A DNA stretch of 45,881 nt from Selaginella moellendorffii (Eukaryota; Streptophyta; Lycopodiopsida; Selaginellales; Selaginellaceae). Positions 31,430-42,714 of this stretch are shown in pieces. Both the position numbers and the translations under genes were made by a program. Location of the stretch: contig NW_003314374.1 of assembly GCF_000143415.4 (NCBI RefSeq), positions 90,593 through 136,473 on the forward strand. Reading direction: 5' to 3'. The notes below the pieces were generated by a model. The model did not search any database. It was not told the DNA's origin and saw only the letters and a program-made list of their open reading frames with translations. Numbering within the stretch: position 1 is the stretch's first letter; each line of letters begins with the position of its first letter.

Positions 31430-32135
31430 AAGGCTGACTAAACAATATAGCTAACTAAATTCTTTCACTTCAATAATAAAGTAATTGCAACATTCTTACT
31501 CTCTAATAGTATATAAAAACTATATAAGTACATATAAAGCTTCTTAAAATCCCAAACCACTCTAGATACTCCTTCTCTATCATAGAATAGTTTATCTTAG
31601 TTGGTTGCAAAGTATAATTAATATATGCAATAGGATAACATTGGCTAGGGACATCTATACTCTCTTACATCAAAATGCCCCCAAGACCAATATCACAACC
31701 ATCCTTAAGCAAGATGAAATGCCTAATGTAGTTGGGGTATGCCAAAACTAGAAGAATTGTTAACATTTACATCAAATTTCCAATTTGCAATCTTTTATAA
31801 TGAAATATGGCATTAATGACTTCAAGAATGTTCATAATGGTGTAATGTGATAATAATAATAATTAATAAAATATTTGAAATATTGCACCTTACTAAGAAA
31901 GTGTTGTATGTCATGCATACACTTTAGTGTAAGGAACTTCAAAATTGTTATAAGTTTATCAATATCAACTTGTAAACCTTCGCAAAAAGTGTGGTATCCA
32001 AAATAACTCATATCCTTAAAAAATATACACTTAAACTATGAAGTGCACTTGAATTTAGAGTTGAATTTCAAGCCTTTTGCACTAAAAGATGAAGGTTCAA
32101 TATGCACTTAAAATCTCCTATAAGCACAAGCTCCC
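31430..32135 (-). pseudogene. Ty3/gypsy RT/RNase H relic of another family
   Basis: Minus-strand reading gives, with many stops and frameshifts, the end of RT (SCEGLQVDIDKLITILKF, then a QHFLSKVQYFKYFI block) and the RNase H start (KDGCDIGLGGILM, then PIAYINYTLQPTKINYSMIE and KEYLEW). The pattern is that of gypsy elements, but the sequence differs from the chromovirus in both arms, so it is a separate and older insertion. Confidence 0.7.
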
Positions 32136-32476
32136 CATATTTAGCTCTTATATACAAAACAGTGTTAAATAAAGTTTATCACAATTTCAATATTCCAATG
32201 GTTTAATGTGAGGAGGTGATTAATTAGAGAAATATGGAACTTAAGCTTAAAGCTAAGTTAAATGCAAAACAAAAAGTGATATAACTCAATAAAAGCTAAA
32301 CTAATGTCTCAAATGGTTGGCCATACTTCCAACTACTATCCCTACTATATATTTAAAACCCTTCATAACCCCTTATTTTGGGCTTTCACCCTAGTCCCAA
32401 GAGTTAGTCTTTGGGAAAAACTTAAAAACTTGTTAAATATGGAATAGTACTATATCATGAATTAGATGTAGAAATA

Positions 32477-33284
32477 TATAGCGCACTTTATCTCTCTTCC
32501 CTTAAGCCAATTGGAAAAAGAGCAATTGCTTGATGAGAGAGCCTTTAGTGGCTATTTTATCCCCATTTATCCCCCAAGGTTTCAAGGATCCATAGTGACA
32601 GTAGATCTAAATTTCATCCCATGATCACATGTGTTACATTCACCCCCCCTCAGAAATATCAATGAATTACTTGATGAGAGAGCACTTAGTGCCTATTTTA
32701 TCCCTATTTATCCCCCAAGGTTCCAAGGATCCATAGTGACAGTATATCCAAATCTCATCCCATTGATCACATACGCTACACTCACCCCCCTTTTAGAGAC
32801 GTCAATGTCCTCATTGACTATTGACTAATAACCCCTACTAAGCCAAGGGGAACCAACACCTCCATTTTCGCATTGAATCTACCAATTTTTCCATTGTGTA
32901 GACTAGCTATTCTATATGAGGCAACTACCCATACCGCAGTCTTATGGTGGATACTTTCGTCGGTGGATACTCCACACAAGAGGAACGACATACGCATGGA
33001 TACCCAATACATACAATTTCAAATTTAGGAGTAGGAATATACCTTATTTAAGGGTATATTATATTTTTAAGTAGCCACTAATAAATGGGAATCGAACCTG
33101 TGCCATTTACTCTGATACCAACTGTAGTGCACCTTATCTTTCTCCTCTTAAGCCAACTAAAAAAAAGGTAATTTCTTGATAAAAGAACCTTTAGTGGCTA
33201 TTTTATCCCCATTTATCCCTCAAAGTTCTAAGGATCCATAATGACAGTATATCTAAATCTCATCCCATGATCACATGTGCTATA
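32477..33284 (-). mobile_element. TRIM-like miniature LTR retrotransposon, three LTR copies
   Basis: 808 bp inserted in a family A LTR, flanked by AAATA (32472-32476) and GAATA (33285-33289), a probable 5-bp duplication with one transition. On the minus strand: 5' LTR 33284-33123 (162 bp), a 2-nt spacer, primer site TGGTATCAGAG (33120-33110), a 330-bp non-coding internal region, a polypurine tract (about 32794-32781), a truncated LTR (32780-32665), 26 bp of internal 3' end, and another full LTR 32638-32477 (162 bp). There is no coding capacity. Short LTRs, a tiny internal region and tandem LTRs are characteristic of TRIM elements, which are mobilised by other elements' proteins. Confidence 0.8.
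33110..33120 (-). other. Primer-binding site of the TRIM-like element
   Basis: TGGTATCAGAG on the minus strand, two bases after the LTR end, complementary to the 3' end of plant initiator tRNA-Met. About 9 nt further, CAGGTTCGATTCC resembles the complement of the same tRNA's T-arm. Confidence 0.8.
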
Positions 33285-33727
33285 GAATAACACTATAGGA
33301 TTTAAAACACTCACATTTCTTAGATATGCCTCACTAGTAAATCTAAACAAATAGTATATGAGACTAAAATAGGACTAATATATAAGGCATAATAGTGAGA
33401 ATGTCTAGTTAACGCAATAAGCTAATATATAGTGATATTGAGGGAATAAACTCAATACATAAGGATTCTTATCAAGTTAGTGCAAAATATAGCAAAATAA
33501 AACTAAAAGCTAGACCATGTATATTTAACAAGAAACATATAGGAGTTCCTACCTTATATTTATCTAGCTAAGTACAAATGCTAAACATAATTTACTATAG
33601 TTGAATAAAAGGGACTAATAAAGTGAACTAGTAGTATTAATTTACTATCATCACAACAGTAAAGAGAGAGTGTTTGGAAAGATTAGTTAGCAAGTATCTT
33701 TTGATACCTAATGTCACATTTATGACA

Positions 33728-36700
33728 CTCTCCCCCTTTTAGGAAGATTGGTGTCCTTATCAATGCATACCCTAGTTTAACAAACCATTAAAGAAATAAT
33801 TTTGAAAGTTAACATAAGGTATACTTTATAGAAAATACACTAACTTAAATGAGTGAATGACCTTTCCTCTATGTCAAAGACACAAATATTTAGACACCCT
33901 CTAGTTGTTACTAAGAAGGAAATGATTAACAAAAGTAGCCACCTTTGCTACTTTGAGTACCAATTAGTTTACAAAAGAATAATACAACCCTACCTATAGG
34001 GATTTAGAGAGAGAGCCAAAGACCTAACTCCTCTACACAAATTAACCCCATCATGAAGATTTAGACAATTATTATAAATTGGTATTTTTCAAAAATAGGT
34101 CAACAAGAGAGAAGTGGGACTTATAATTAGTCTATAATAGTTATCCCTATTGTTATAATTGCCCATGCACCAAAGAGTCTACCAATTTTAGATTTAAAGA
34201 AACATATAATTTTATTAATTTTCAAGGTTTATTACAAAGGATTACAAAAGTTATTTCTAATTACGTTTTTCATACTCCACAATAAGCTTATGGATATATG
34301 TAAAATGATTAATGCTGTGAATGTGACTTCAAGTATCGAAAGTTAGCTATTGGCTATCCTTTCAGATATTTTTTCTTTACTGCCATGACGGCAGGAGGTC
34401 AGTATTGTTGGACCTTTTATCAGTCCCTCTTGTTCAAGTGTTAATAAATTGGACTTTGCATCTATACTTGGCCAGACGAGTATAAGGACGGAATTCTTAA
34501 GTATCTATTTAGCCAAGCATACTTGGCCCGGCTTGTTAATTCTCTTTTGCTCTGTCTTGCATTGGTTTGACAAAAACCCTTATGTATTAAGACTAGTCCC
34601 TCAATATCGCTGGACAATAGCTTACCGTGTCTACTAAACACCCTCACTATCATGCTTTTTGTGTTAATTTCATTTTGGTCCCAAATGCTATTTATAGAAA
34701 GTGTTTAGATTTTCTCATTTGGCATATTTACGGAATGTAGAGATTGTTCTAAACACAATGGTGTTTGTCCTGTGTCCAAATTCGCAATCTAGGGATATTC
34801 CATATTTAGTAAGTTTTGAGCTTGTCCCAGAAACCAACTCCTGATACTAAGGGAAGCTTGGGGTGACAACCCAAAGTGTGTGTTCTTTAGGAGGGGGGGC
34901 GGCTTCCAAATGTATAGTAGGGATAATGGGTAGGTTGGGCATGGCTGACCAACTTGAAGCATAGTCTAGCTCCTATTTGCATGTTTGTCTTGAAATAAGG
35001 CCTTGAAACTTGGGTTCCACACCATTGTCCTTTGGACATATAGCATGTGGCATGTGGCATATGACACGTGGCAGATAGAGGGTTTAGGTTCTACTTTATG
35101 ATTATCCTACAGTAAATCACCATAGGATAAAGGGTAAAAACCATGTGTGCTACAATTAAGAGGCTCCCAAGTAAATTCATATATTAGGTAGCCGTGCCAC
35201 TTGACTAGATATTTATAACGTTTAAAACGTTTGCTCCAATGACTATCCAAAATAACTTCAACTTCATATTCAGGTTTACCATTAATGACTGCTGGTGGGC
35301 CGTAGAGCATTCTACATCAACATGATATAGTACCAATAAACTTATATGAACATATCATGTACATGGAACAAACTTATATGAAAAATCTAATTTATAAGAG
35401 GAATCATGAACTCGCATTACCACTCAATAGAGATCAATATATCTTGGTAACAACTTCCAAAAAAAAGATCCTTTAATACTTAAATTCCATGAGGATAACC
35501 ACACTTGGTCTCCCACTTGATAGGCTACATTCCAGTGATGCTAATCTATATCATATTGATACTTATCCCAAGCTTTGCTTATTGTCTTAATAGCCCTTGA
35601 CCAACTTTGAGGTAGTTGCTTTATATCAATCTTAATGGCTAGAACCAACACTTTAGACATTAGTTTTGATACAACAATCTGTTAAGAGACCTTACAAGCA
35701 TTTCATTGTAGCATCTCTCAATAGCATTGTGAAATGTGTTATTATAACAAAGTTTTGTTATGTCTAAATGCTCAACCCAATTGTATTGGTCTATTGTGAC
35801 ATACTACTATAGATAATCCTCAACCTAAGCATTCACGAGTTCAATCTGTCCATCTATTTGAGAATGATAAGATGTACTAAATTTCACCTTGGTACCAAAT
35901 AACTAAAATAGTGTGCCCCAAAAGTTCCTCATAAACTTCAAATCTCTATCCAAAATCATCTCTTCGGGAAGTCCACAATTATTACTTTATGGAAAAAGAG
36001 TTTTGCCACTTATTTAACATTTACTATCTCTATAGTTGGGATGAAATGTGCAATTTTCAACAACTAATCCACAACCACTATCGAAGTGTTGTAAACCTTA
36101 AAACTTTAGCAAGAAAGTGATAAAATCAAGTATCATACTTTGAAATAACTATGTTAGTGTTGGAATGCACTACAATTTCTCAACTTACTTCTTCACTACA
36201 TCAGCTTTCATACTACACTAGAAAAATCCTTTTCATTTATTGCTATATTCCATTACTAGAACATCATGATGTTCCCATATACATAACTACTGCAGATCCT
36301 TATACAAAAGACACAATCATTCTTGCTCATAGTAAATAAACCCATCTTTAATTGAAAAGTGAAATTTCAAGTTAACTTGACTAATAGCTTTCACCACTTT
36401 CCTTCACTTCTAACCAGTCCGAAGTGATTGCTAACATAGTGCATCCAATTGTCTTTACTAAGTTTATAAAGATTTTGATATCAACTCTAAAGAGCTTCTC
36501 TTACCAATGAGCTTGCTTTGATATAAGCTTTGGCTGCATTGCAAAGTAGCTTAATTGTTAATATTTTTATAAACCTTTGTATATCTATCTAAATAGTGTC
36601 TCTAGTGTTCCAATGAAAACACTATAGTAAACATATCTTTCTCATATATAGGCCATTTTCATTGGGTCACATCCAATTTTTTAGAGTAAAACACAATAAA

Positions 36701-37441
36701 ACAATAATGTTGCCTCAATGTAACACCAATTGCTTTGTCACAATGTTGCTACAACACAATACCAATAGTATAACTAAATGTATCACAATTCCCTCCGAAG
36801 GGTTTATCAAGATCTAGGATTCTAAGAAAAGGAACTGTAGACAAGATTTGCTTCAACCATATAAAAGCATGAATAAATTAGTGAATAAATTAGTGTTTAA
36901 TGAAATAATATATTACCCTTCATCAACTTAGTTAACAAAAAGGCAATACTTGTAAAATTGTGAACAAACTTGCAATAGTATCCTGCCAAACTAAGAAAAA
37001 ATTAGTGGTTAGGACTTCTTGATTTTTCACCAACAACTCCATAATTTCCCTTGGTATAAAATAAACACCATCACTTATTTGAACTTCATCACCATCACTT
37101 TCAGCTTCCATCATTTAAACCTAAAAGGTTTGACACCCTTTTTTAATTGCTTTTTGAGCTACTCTTGCAATTAGAAACTTAGCATCCTAATTTTTCAAGG
37201 GGCATTTTTGCAACTAAAAGGACATATCATGATGACTTTTTGATCTCAATATGATGTAACTTTGATTAACATCATATAACCCTTGGATATTCAAGAAATC
37301 CATACTAAACATTATTTGAAAGTTTAGTATCTTCAACACTATTAAATCTAACCTTTCTTTCCACTTAGATATCTTTATAGGTACATCATTCACAAATTTC
37401 TTAGTTGCTTGCCCACCTAGAAGTGTATAGGTACCATTCAC
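33728..37441 (-). mobile_element. Internal region of the right-arm chromovirus, RT mostly deleted
   Basis: Minus strand, same family as the element at 1-5.3 kb. In order: protease-like region (37441-37214), the RT-preceding linker (37114-~37000), then a jump directly into the end of RT/start of RNase H, RNase H (~36900-36500), the integrase zinc finger around 36270 (an EHHDV landmark shared with 1860), integrase core (to ~35680), and chromodomain (35310-35160, YLVKWHGYLIYEFTWEPL). A solo LTR interrupts the chromodomain; it resumes at 34307 and ends near 34250, followed by untranslated sequence and polypurine tract. The core RT is absent and stops are frequent. Confidence 0.85.
34308..35159 (+). 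mobile_element. Solo LTR (family A) inside the chromodomain, with perfect target duplication
   Basis: LTR 34313-35154 (842 bp), starting TGCTGTGAATGTGACTTC and ending GTGTGCTACA, flanked by ATTAA at 34308-34312 and 35155-35159. It contains the 100-bp module (34659-34758), the G-run (about 34889-34900) and a weakened form of the terminal hairpin. It is shorter than the 1.16-1.21-kb copies because of internal loss. Its orientation is opposite to the host element, and no internal sequence is attached. Confidence 0.9.
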
Positions 37442-38534
37442 TTAACTTTTAATCCTAACAACTTAATTAATTATTTAAATATCACAATGTGCATAAATCC
37501 CATGTCAATCATAGTGTTTGTAGACAAAACCTACAAAATACATCAATGGATCAATACTTGTATTGATTATGAGAAAGGCATGAGGGAAATAATTCACGTC
37601 TTCTTCCTTATAATTTGCATTAGCTCATTGTCAGCTTCACCACCACCCTTCATTAACTTAATCAATGGGCTTGTAAAGGTAGGGGTGTTCTTTATCTATG
37701 AGTTTCAGAGTAGGGTAATAACTGAATTGAACATGTAGTTGTAGTTAGAAGTGTTAGACATCCTGGGATATAATGCATTCACTTTTATGTGGTAGACCTA
37801 ACTAAAAAGAGAGGGAGATGAAAAACTATGAAACATAGAAAGTCATCATTGCTTCCCAACACTTCACCACAATTTCACATGTATTAGTTGGAAATGTAGC
37901 AATTATACCTCTTGCAATAGTTGATTCAAAGAGGGAAAAAAGACACCTAGGCCATAAAAGCTATATTGCATTGCTAGCACACTCTCTCACCATCTCTGCT
38001 TGTGGTGTTGCTCATGCACCGTAAGCAGAGCAGCCATGGAACCCTACAATTGCATGGTGTAACAACTGTCACCACACCCTCTTCCCTTCTTGGCCACATA
38101 GGCATGCCACTTATTTACCACCACAACATTAAGTTAACATTTTTGAAAATCACCTTGGCCCATCCTTGACATGGCCTCCCCTTCCCAAGAACCATGTCTT
38201 CTAAGGCTGCCTAGGCCTGGGATTTAACAACTGTGGGAGGCTGGGCTCTTTATTTTATATATATAGATAATATAGTTAGAATGTTCTTATTTTTATTTAC
38301 TCTATGATCTATATAACTATAAAAATTTAAAATATTCAATAAAAATTTAAATAAAATTTATTTATTTTTGTTTAGTGTATATTTGTTAGTTAGGAGAGTA
38401 TATTACATGCATAAAATTGCATGATATTTAAGTGAATATGTTAAAAAACATTTCTTACTTCTATCTTCACATATAACTACATTAATTTATTGTTAGTTTT
38501 ATGGAAAAACTTATTATTATTATTATCCTTTTAT
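37442..38534. other. Degenerate transposon-derived sequence, unassigned
   Basis: It lies upstream of the protease end of the minus-strand chromovirus, where gag would be expected, but no zinc knuckle or gag motif was found. A patch at about 37980-38240 has higher GC than its surroundings. No intact gene. Confidence 0.4.
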
Positions 38535-39063
38535 ATAGTGACCAAGGATATGGTCACATGGAAAAGAAGTCCTAAAGGTCAATGGGACATTGTGGTTGGG
38601 CTTTTGGGCCCTAACTCAATGGCAGTGTTAATGAACATGGCCGTGGACAGAAAGGGATTTGGTGGGGGCTAAAAAGGGGATATTGAGGAAAGTTATTTCC
38701 CATATCTCCGAGCATCCTAAAGATGCTAAAGTATGGTTTTGGGATAACCACTCATAGACAGATGGCCTAGTTTTTGAGATACTAGATTATGGTACAGGTG
38801 GTCTAGGATTACTAATAAGACAAAGGTAAATGAACATAATCTTACCATAATAGGTTGGTATGTTAGTAGTACCTTTGGGGTGTTTATCATGGGATTGGAC
38901 ATGTGGAGCATTTGGACCAAATGCAAAGCATAGATGTCATTCACGTGGTTAGCAAGTCCCTAAGTCAAAAAAAGGATTTATAAAGGCTGTGAGTGAGACT
39001 CCTTCAAATGGTCAAAGGTGTGGTTAAGTGATTAAAGTAAAATGAAAAATGTAGTTGCTTACA
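38535..39063 (-). mobile_element. Family C LTR fragment, inverted
   Basis: The reverse complement aligns with 2673-3215: TGTAAGC terminus at 39063, then shared TAATCACTTAACCACACC and CATTTGGTCCAAATGCTCCA landmarks, to a GACCATATCCTTGGTCAC match near 38545. The match ends there. Confidence 0.75.
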
Positions 39064-39149
39064 ATAAAGTTGCAATTAATTCATTAGAATTCCATAGTCA
39101 ATTGATGTTTATATCATGGTTTTAGATTTTGTTTTTGTCAAGAGATGAT

Positions 39150-39615
39150 CACTTTGGGCTTTCACCCTTGGACTCGGATACAAACTTGGAATTGGGCTTA
39201 GGCTTAAGTTTGGGATTGGGTTTAGACTCAAACTTGGGCTCGGGCTCAAGCTCGATATTGATTTTGGTCTTAGTCTTGGTTTCCATCTTAGACTTGACCT
39301 TGGGCTCCATCTCGGACTCCATCTTAGGTCCATTTCGGACTCCTTCTCAAACTCCATTTTGGGTCTATCTTGGATTTAGTCCCAACACTTCAACATGTCA
39401 TATATTAATCCTCTTATGTCCCTTTTGTAGAAGCTTGTTATTAATTGTTTCGTGTTCGTTCTTCAAGTCTTTTGTTTGGAGTTTTACTCCCACTCTTGCC
39501 TTTCCGGGTTAAAGCTTTTGGTCTCAATGTATTACGCTCATTGAACTTCCATTTTTCCCATTGCCATATAGCACACTTTTAGCTCCACTTTTGGGCTTAG
39601 GGATTTATGTTTCAT
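39150..39615 (+). mobile_element. Family C LTR fragment, direct
   Basis: Matches the second half of the family C LTR in plus orientation: a short degenerate TCGGAC/TCCATC array (39160-39370) and the tail with ATTACGCTCATT and GGGCTTAGGGATTTATG (39500-39605), corresponding to 4165-4245. It lies next to, and opposite in orientation to, the other half. Confidence 0.7.
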
Positions 39616-41045
39616 ATTTATGTGTAACTACTAAATGCTCAAATCAACTTTAAAAGCATAAGTTTGAACCAAAATAAAAGATTTCAAAAGCCATTATAAT
39701 CCATAAAACACCATTACAATGATGTATCTCATTTTTAAATCTACCCACTAGCCATCTTCTAAACCCCTGTTAACTTGGATTTACAATCATCAATAGAACT
39801 TGCATTTAAATCAGCCTTTTGGTCAACTTTCAAAACCCATGTTAATTTAGACTCACAACTATCACCCTCATTTAGCACTGCATATGAGAAGTACTATAGT
39901 GTAGCTAAACATAGATGATAAAGTAAAGATGAGTGCAATGAGTTTAAATAGAATTAGTGCTTTAAATTTTTTTTTCCCTATATAGAAGATGAATAGAGTG
40001 AGTTTAAGCATTTATTCAACCTCACTACATTAAGGCTAGATGTTCCATTTAAACTTGCTATGCTTATCTTCACTCCATAATCTATGTCATTTGTCCTCAC
40101 TCCATTATTATATTTACTCATCCTAACTCCATTATTAGGGCCGAACTCTTGTCTATCTCTTCTACCCCATCAATAATAAGACAAAGAGGAGAAAGTAAGA
40201 AAAATTAAGGAAGAAACATTGTGGAAGAAGAATAAATGGATAACAAACCATTCAAAAAAGAATTTTTAGCTATTGTTAAAGTATAAATAAGAAAATAAAA
40301 AGAAAGAATGTACTCAAAGCTTAAAGAACATATTATAAAATATATCGGCCACCACCAAAAAAGTAAGAGATTCACACCACGTAACTTTCTCAACACACAA
40401 CTCAACATTTGAGACTGGAAAATCAATAGAAAAATCCACACTCCCAAAGGAACATATAAACTCCTTTGCAGCAATAATAAAATAAAGACTCTCAACAACA
40501 CTCATAACTAAAGTATGCACTCAATTTAAAACTTTGGCAAAAGTGATTTAACCTTTAGAATAAAAGAATACTCAACACTAGAATTAATAAAATGTTTTGC
40601 TAAAAAAACAAAAGTAATATTCTCAACTTCACACACATGCTCAATATTTAGATTTATATGAAAAAGGTAAAAAATACTCAATTTAACACTAAATTGAGAA
40701 TGAGAATAATAAACATCATTAACCAACATACTAGGAGAAGGAAATATTGCAAATGAAGAAAAAACACCAGGAACATGAGAAAAACTCTTCTTCTACTATG
40801 CCATACTATTGTTAATTAAAGAGTGTGTCATTCAAAGCTGCTAATGATGTGTCATTGTTATCACCGAATAATATTATTCATGTGGCTATGTCCTTTTTAA
40901 ATTAAGCTATTGGTGTTCTGCCCATCCTTGGTGTTTAGCCACCATTAGTTTTTAAAGGAAATAATTACATGTTGTCTTTTATTCTTAGTATCTTACCATC
41001 TCCTATTAATGTAGAGTGTTATCATGATATTGATTGAAGAGTTAT
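39616..41045. other. AT-rich region without recognised features
   Basis: Several 60-100-codon ORFs on the minus strand (40205-40729) lack recognisable motifs. The stretch may be debris of an unidentified element. Nothing here is supported as a gene. Confidence 0.4.
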
Positions 41046-42253
41046 TGTAGCACATGTGATTTTGACCCTTTATCCTATGGTGATTTACTATAGGATAACA
41101 CCACAAAGCGAAACCTAAACCCTCTTTATGCCACGTGACAGATGCCACATGTCACATGCCACATGTCCAAAGGACAATGGTGTGGAACCCAAGTTTCAGG
41201 ATCTTGGGCTACTGAACAAAGGAATAGTGCCAAACTCCCAAGTATGGAGCCAAGGAGTGACAGAACCGAACCATGGATCAACTCTTGAGCATATAGCCCA
41301 AGGAGCGAAGGGACAGGAGCATGGAGTGACTTGAAACAGTTCTAAAATATCCAACATCCCAATGCCAGGACCAGCACGCAAAAATGGAGCCAAACGGAGT
41401 CTAGTGCTATTTTGGCATACCGGTGGCCTAACACAAGGATATAGGTACTCCACCAGCTAGCATGGAATGGAGCTTGGGCTTAGACCCAAGTTGGACGCAG
41501 AATAAGGACAAGCACACAAACAGGAGCTAAACTATGCCTCAGGTTGGTTGGCCATACCCGACCTACCCACTATCCCTACTATACATTTGGAACCCCCCAC
41601 AGCCTAAACCCCCCCCCCCCCCCCCTTGAGGAACACATGCTTTGGGCTTTCACCCCAAGCCTCCCTTAGTATCAAGAGTTAGTCTGCCTCCCTTAGTATC
41701 AAGAGTTAGTCTGCCTCCCTTAGTATCAAGAGTTAGTCTCTAGGACAAGCTCAAAACTTACTAAATATGGAATGGCACTAAAATGCGAATTTGGATGCAG
41801 GATAAACACTATTGTGTTTAAGACAATCTCTATATTCCGTAGATATGCCAAATGAGTGAATCTAGACACTTTCCATAAATAACATTTGGGACCGAAATGA
41901 GACTAACACAAGGGCATGATAGCGAGGGTGTTTGGCAGACACGGTAAGCTATCATCCAGCGATATTGAAGGACCAATCTCAATATGCAAGGGTTCTTGTC
42001 AAGTCAATGCAAAACAGAGCAAAAAATAACTAAAAACTAAGCCGAGTATGCTCAGCTAGAAACACATAGGAGTTCCTACCTTATGTCCATCTGGCTAAGT
42101 ATAGGTGCTAAGCCCAATTTACGAACACTTGAACAAAAGGGGCTGATAAAGGGTCCAGCAATACCGACCTCCTACCATCGTGGTAGGAGGTAAGAGTGTC
42201 CGTAAGAACTAGCTAATAGGTAACTTTCGATACCCGAAGTCATATTCGCAACA
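41046..42253 (-). mobile_element. Family A LTR, full length (1208 bp)
   Basis: On the minus strand it starts TGTTGCGAATATGAC at 42253 and ends GTGCTACA at 41046. The polypurine tract lies to its right (42254-42268), so it is the 3' LTR of a minus-strand element whose internal remnant is 42254-42714. It contains the terminal hairpin (41070-41098), G/CACGTG-like tandem motifs (about 41128-41170), a C16 run, a triple 27-bp repeat and the 100-bp module (41812-41911). Confidence 0.88.
41660..41740. repeat. 27-bp tandem repeat, three copies
   Basis: Units start at 41660, 41687 and 41714 and are essentially identical (CCTCCCTTAGTATCAAGAGT and seven more bases). Other LTR copies have a single unit, so this expansion is recent and specific to this LTR. 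Confidence 0.9.
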
Positions 42254-42714
42254 CTCTCCCCCCCCCTAAGGAAGATCGACGTCCTCGTCGATGCATACTC
42301 GAGTCTAGAATACTGCCAAGGAAACAACTTTAGAAAAAGTTCACGGAATTCACACTATGTGAGAAATACACCAACTTAAATGAGTTAGGAGGCAACCTCT
42401 TTGTCTAATGCATATGCGCTACCAGCTTAGACACCTTCCAGCCGTCGCCGACAAGGAAATGAACAATGGAGTCAACCACCCATGCTGATCACAATGATTT
42501 GATCATCAATTGAGCAACACCATGAACAATGCACATGTCATTACTTCAAAGGTTTATGTGAGCATCAAGTGCCAACTCGATTCGACAAAATGCAACATAA
42601 ATGCCACACTCTACCGATAGAAACTTGCAACACCCAACACCACTAACTTTTGTTCACAACATGGACAAGTTCATGCCACTCTCTTTTCGACCAAACTCAA
42701 AACTAATCCAACAC
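42254..42714 (-). mobile_element. 3' internal remnant between two family A LTRs
   Basis: Starts with the polypurine tract and aligns with 43877-44100 for about 220 bp, then diverges. It is cut off at 42714 by the next LTR. It is non-coding. There is no primer-binding site next to the LTR at 42715, so the two LTRs and this piece are not one complete small element. Confidence 0.7.

Larger units (their letters stand above)
32140..33727 (-). mobile_element. 3' LTR of the right-arm chromovirus (family A), split by a TRIM-like element
   Basis: Reverse-oriented family A LTR. Its start on the minus strand is at 33727, right after the polypurine tract (33728-33740). It runs left collinear with the LTRs at 41046 and 42715, is interrupted at 32477-33284, and fades at about 32140 where it abuts the gypsy relic. 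The 100-bp module is present in its usual place (about 33288-33400). Confidence 0.8.

Noticed and set aside
33084-33120. tRNA gene suggested by TTCGATTCC and nearby tRNA-like bases
   Set aside because: Only the complement of a tRNA 3' part is present, next to LTR ends; there is no cloverleaf or A box.
40205-40729. Minus-strand ORFs of 67-98 codons as a possible gene
   Set aside because: Strongly AT-biased, no motif, several frames alternate, and the region is surrounded by transposon debris.
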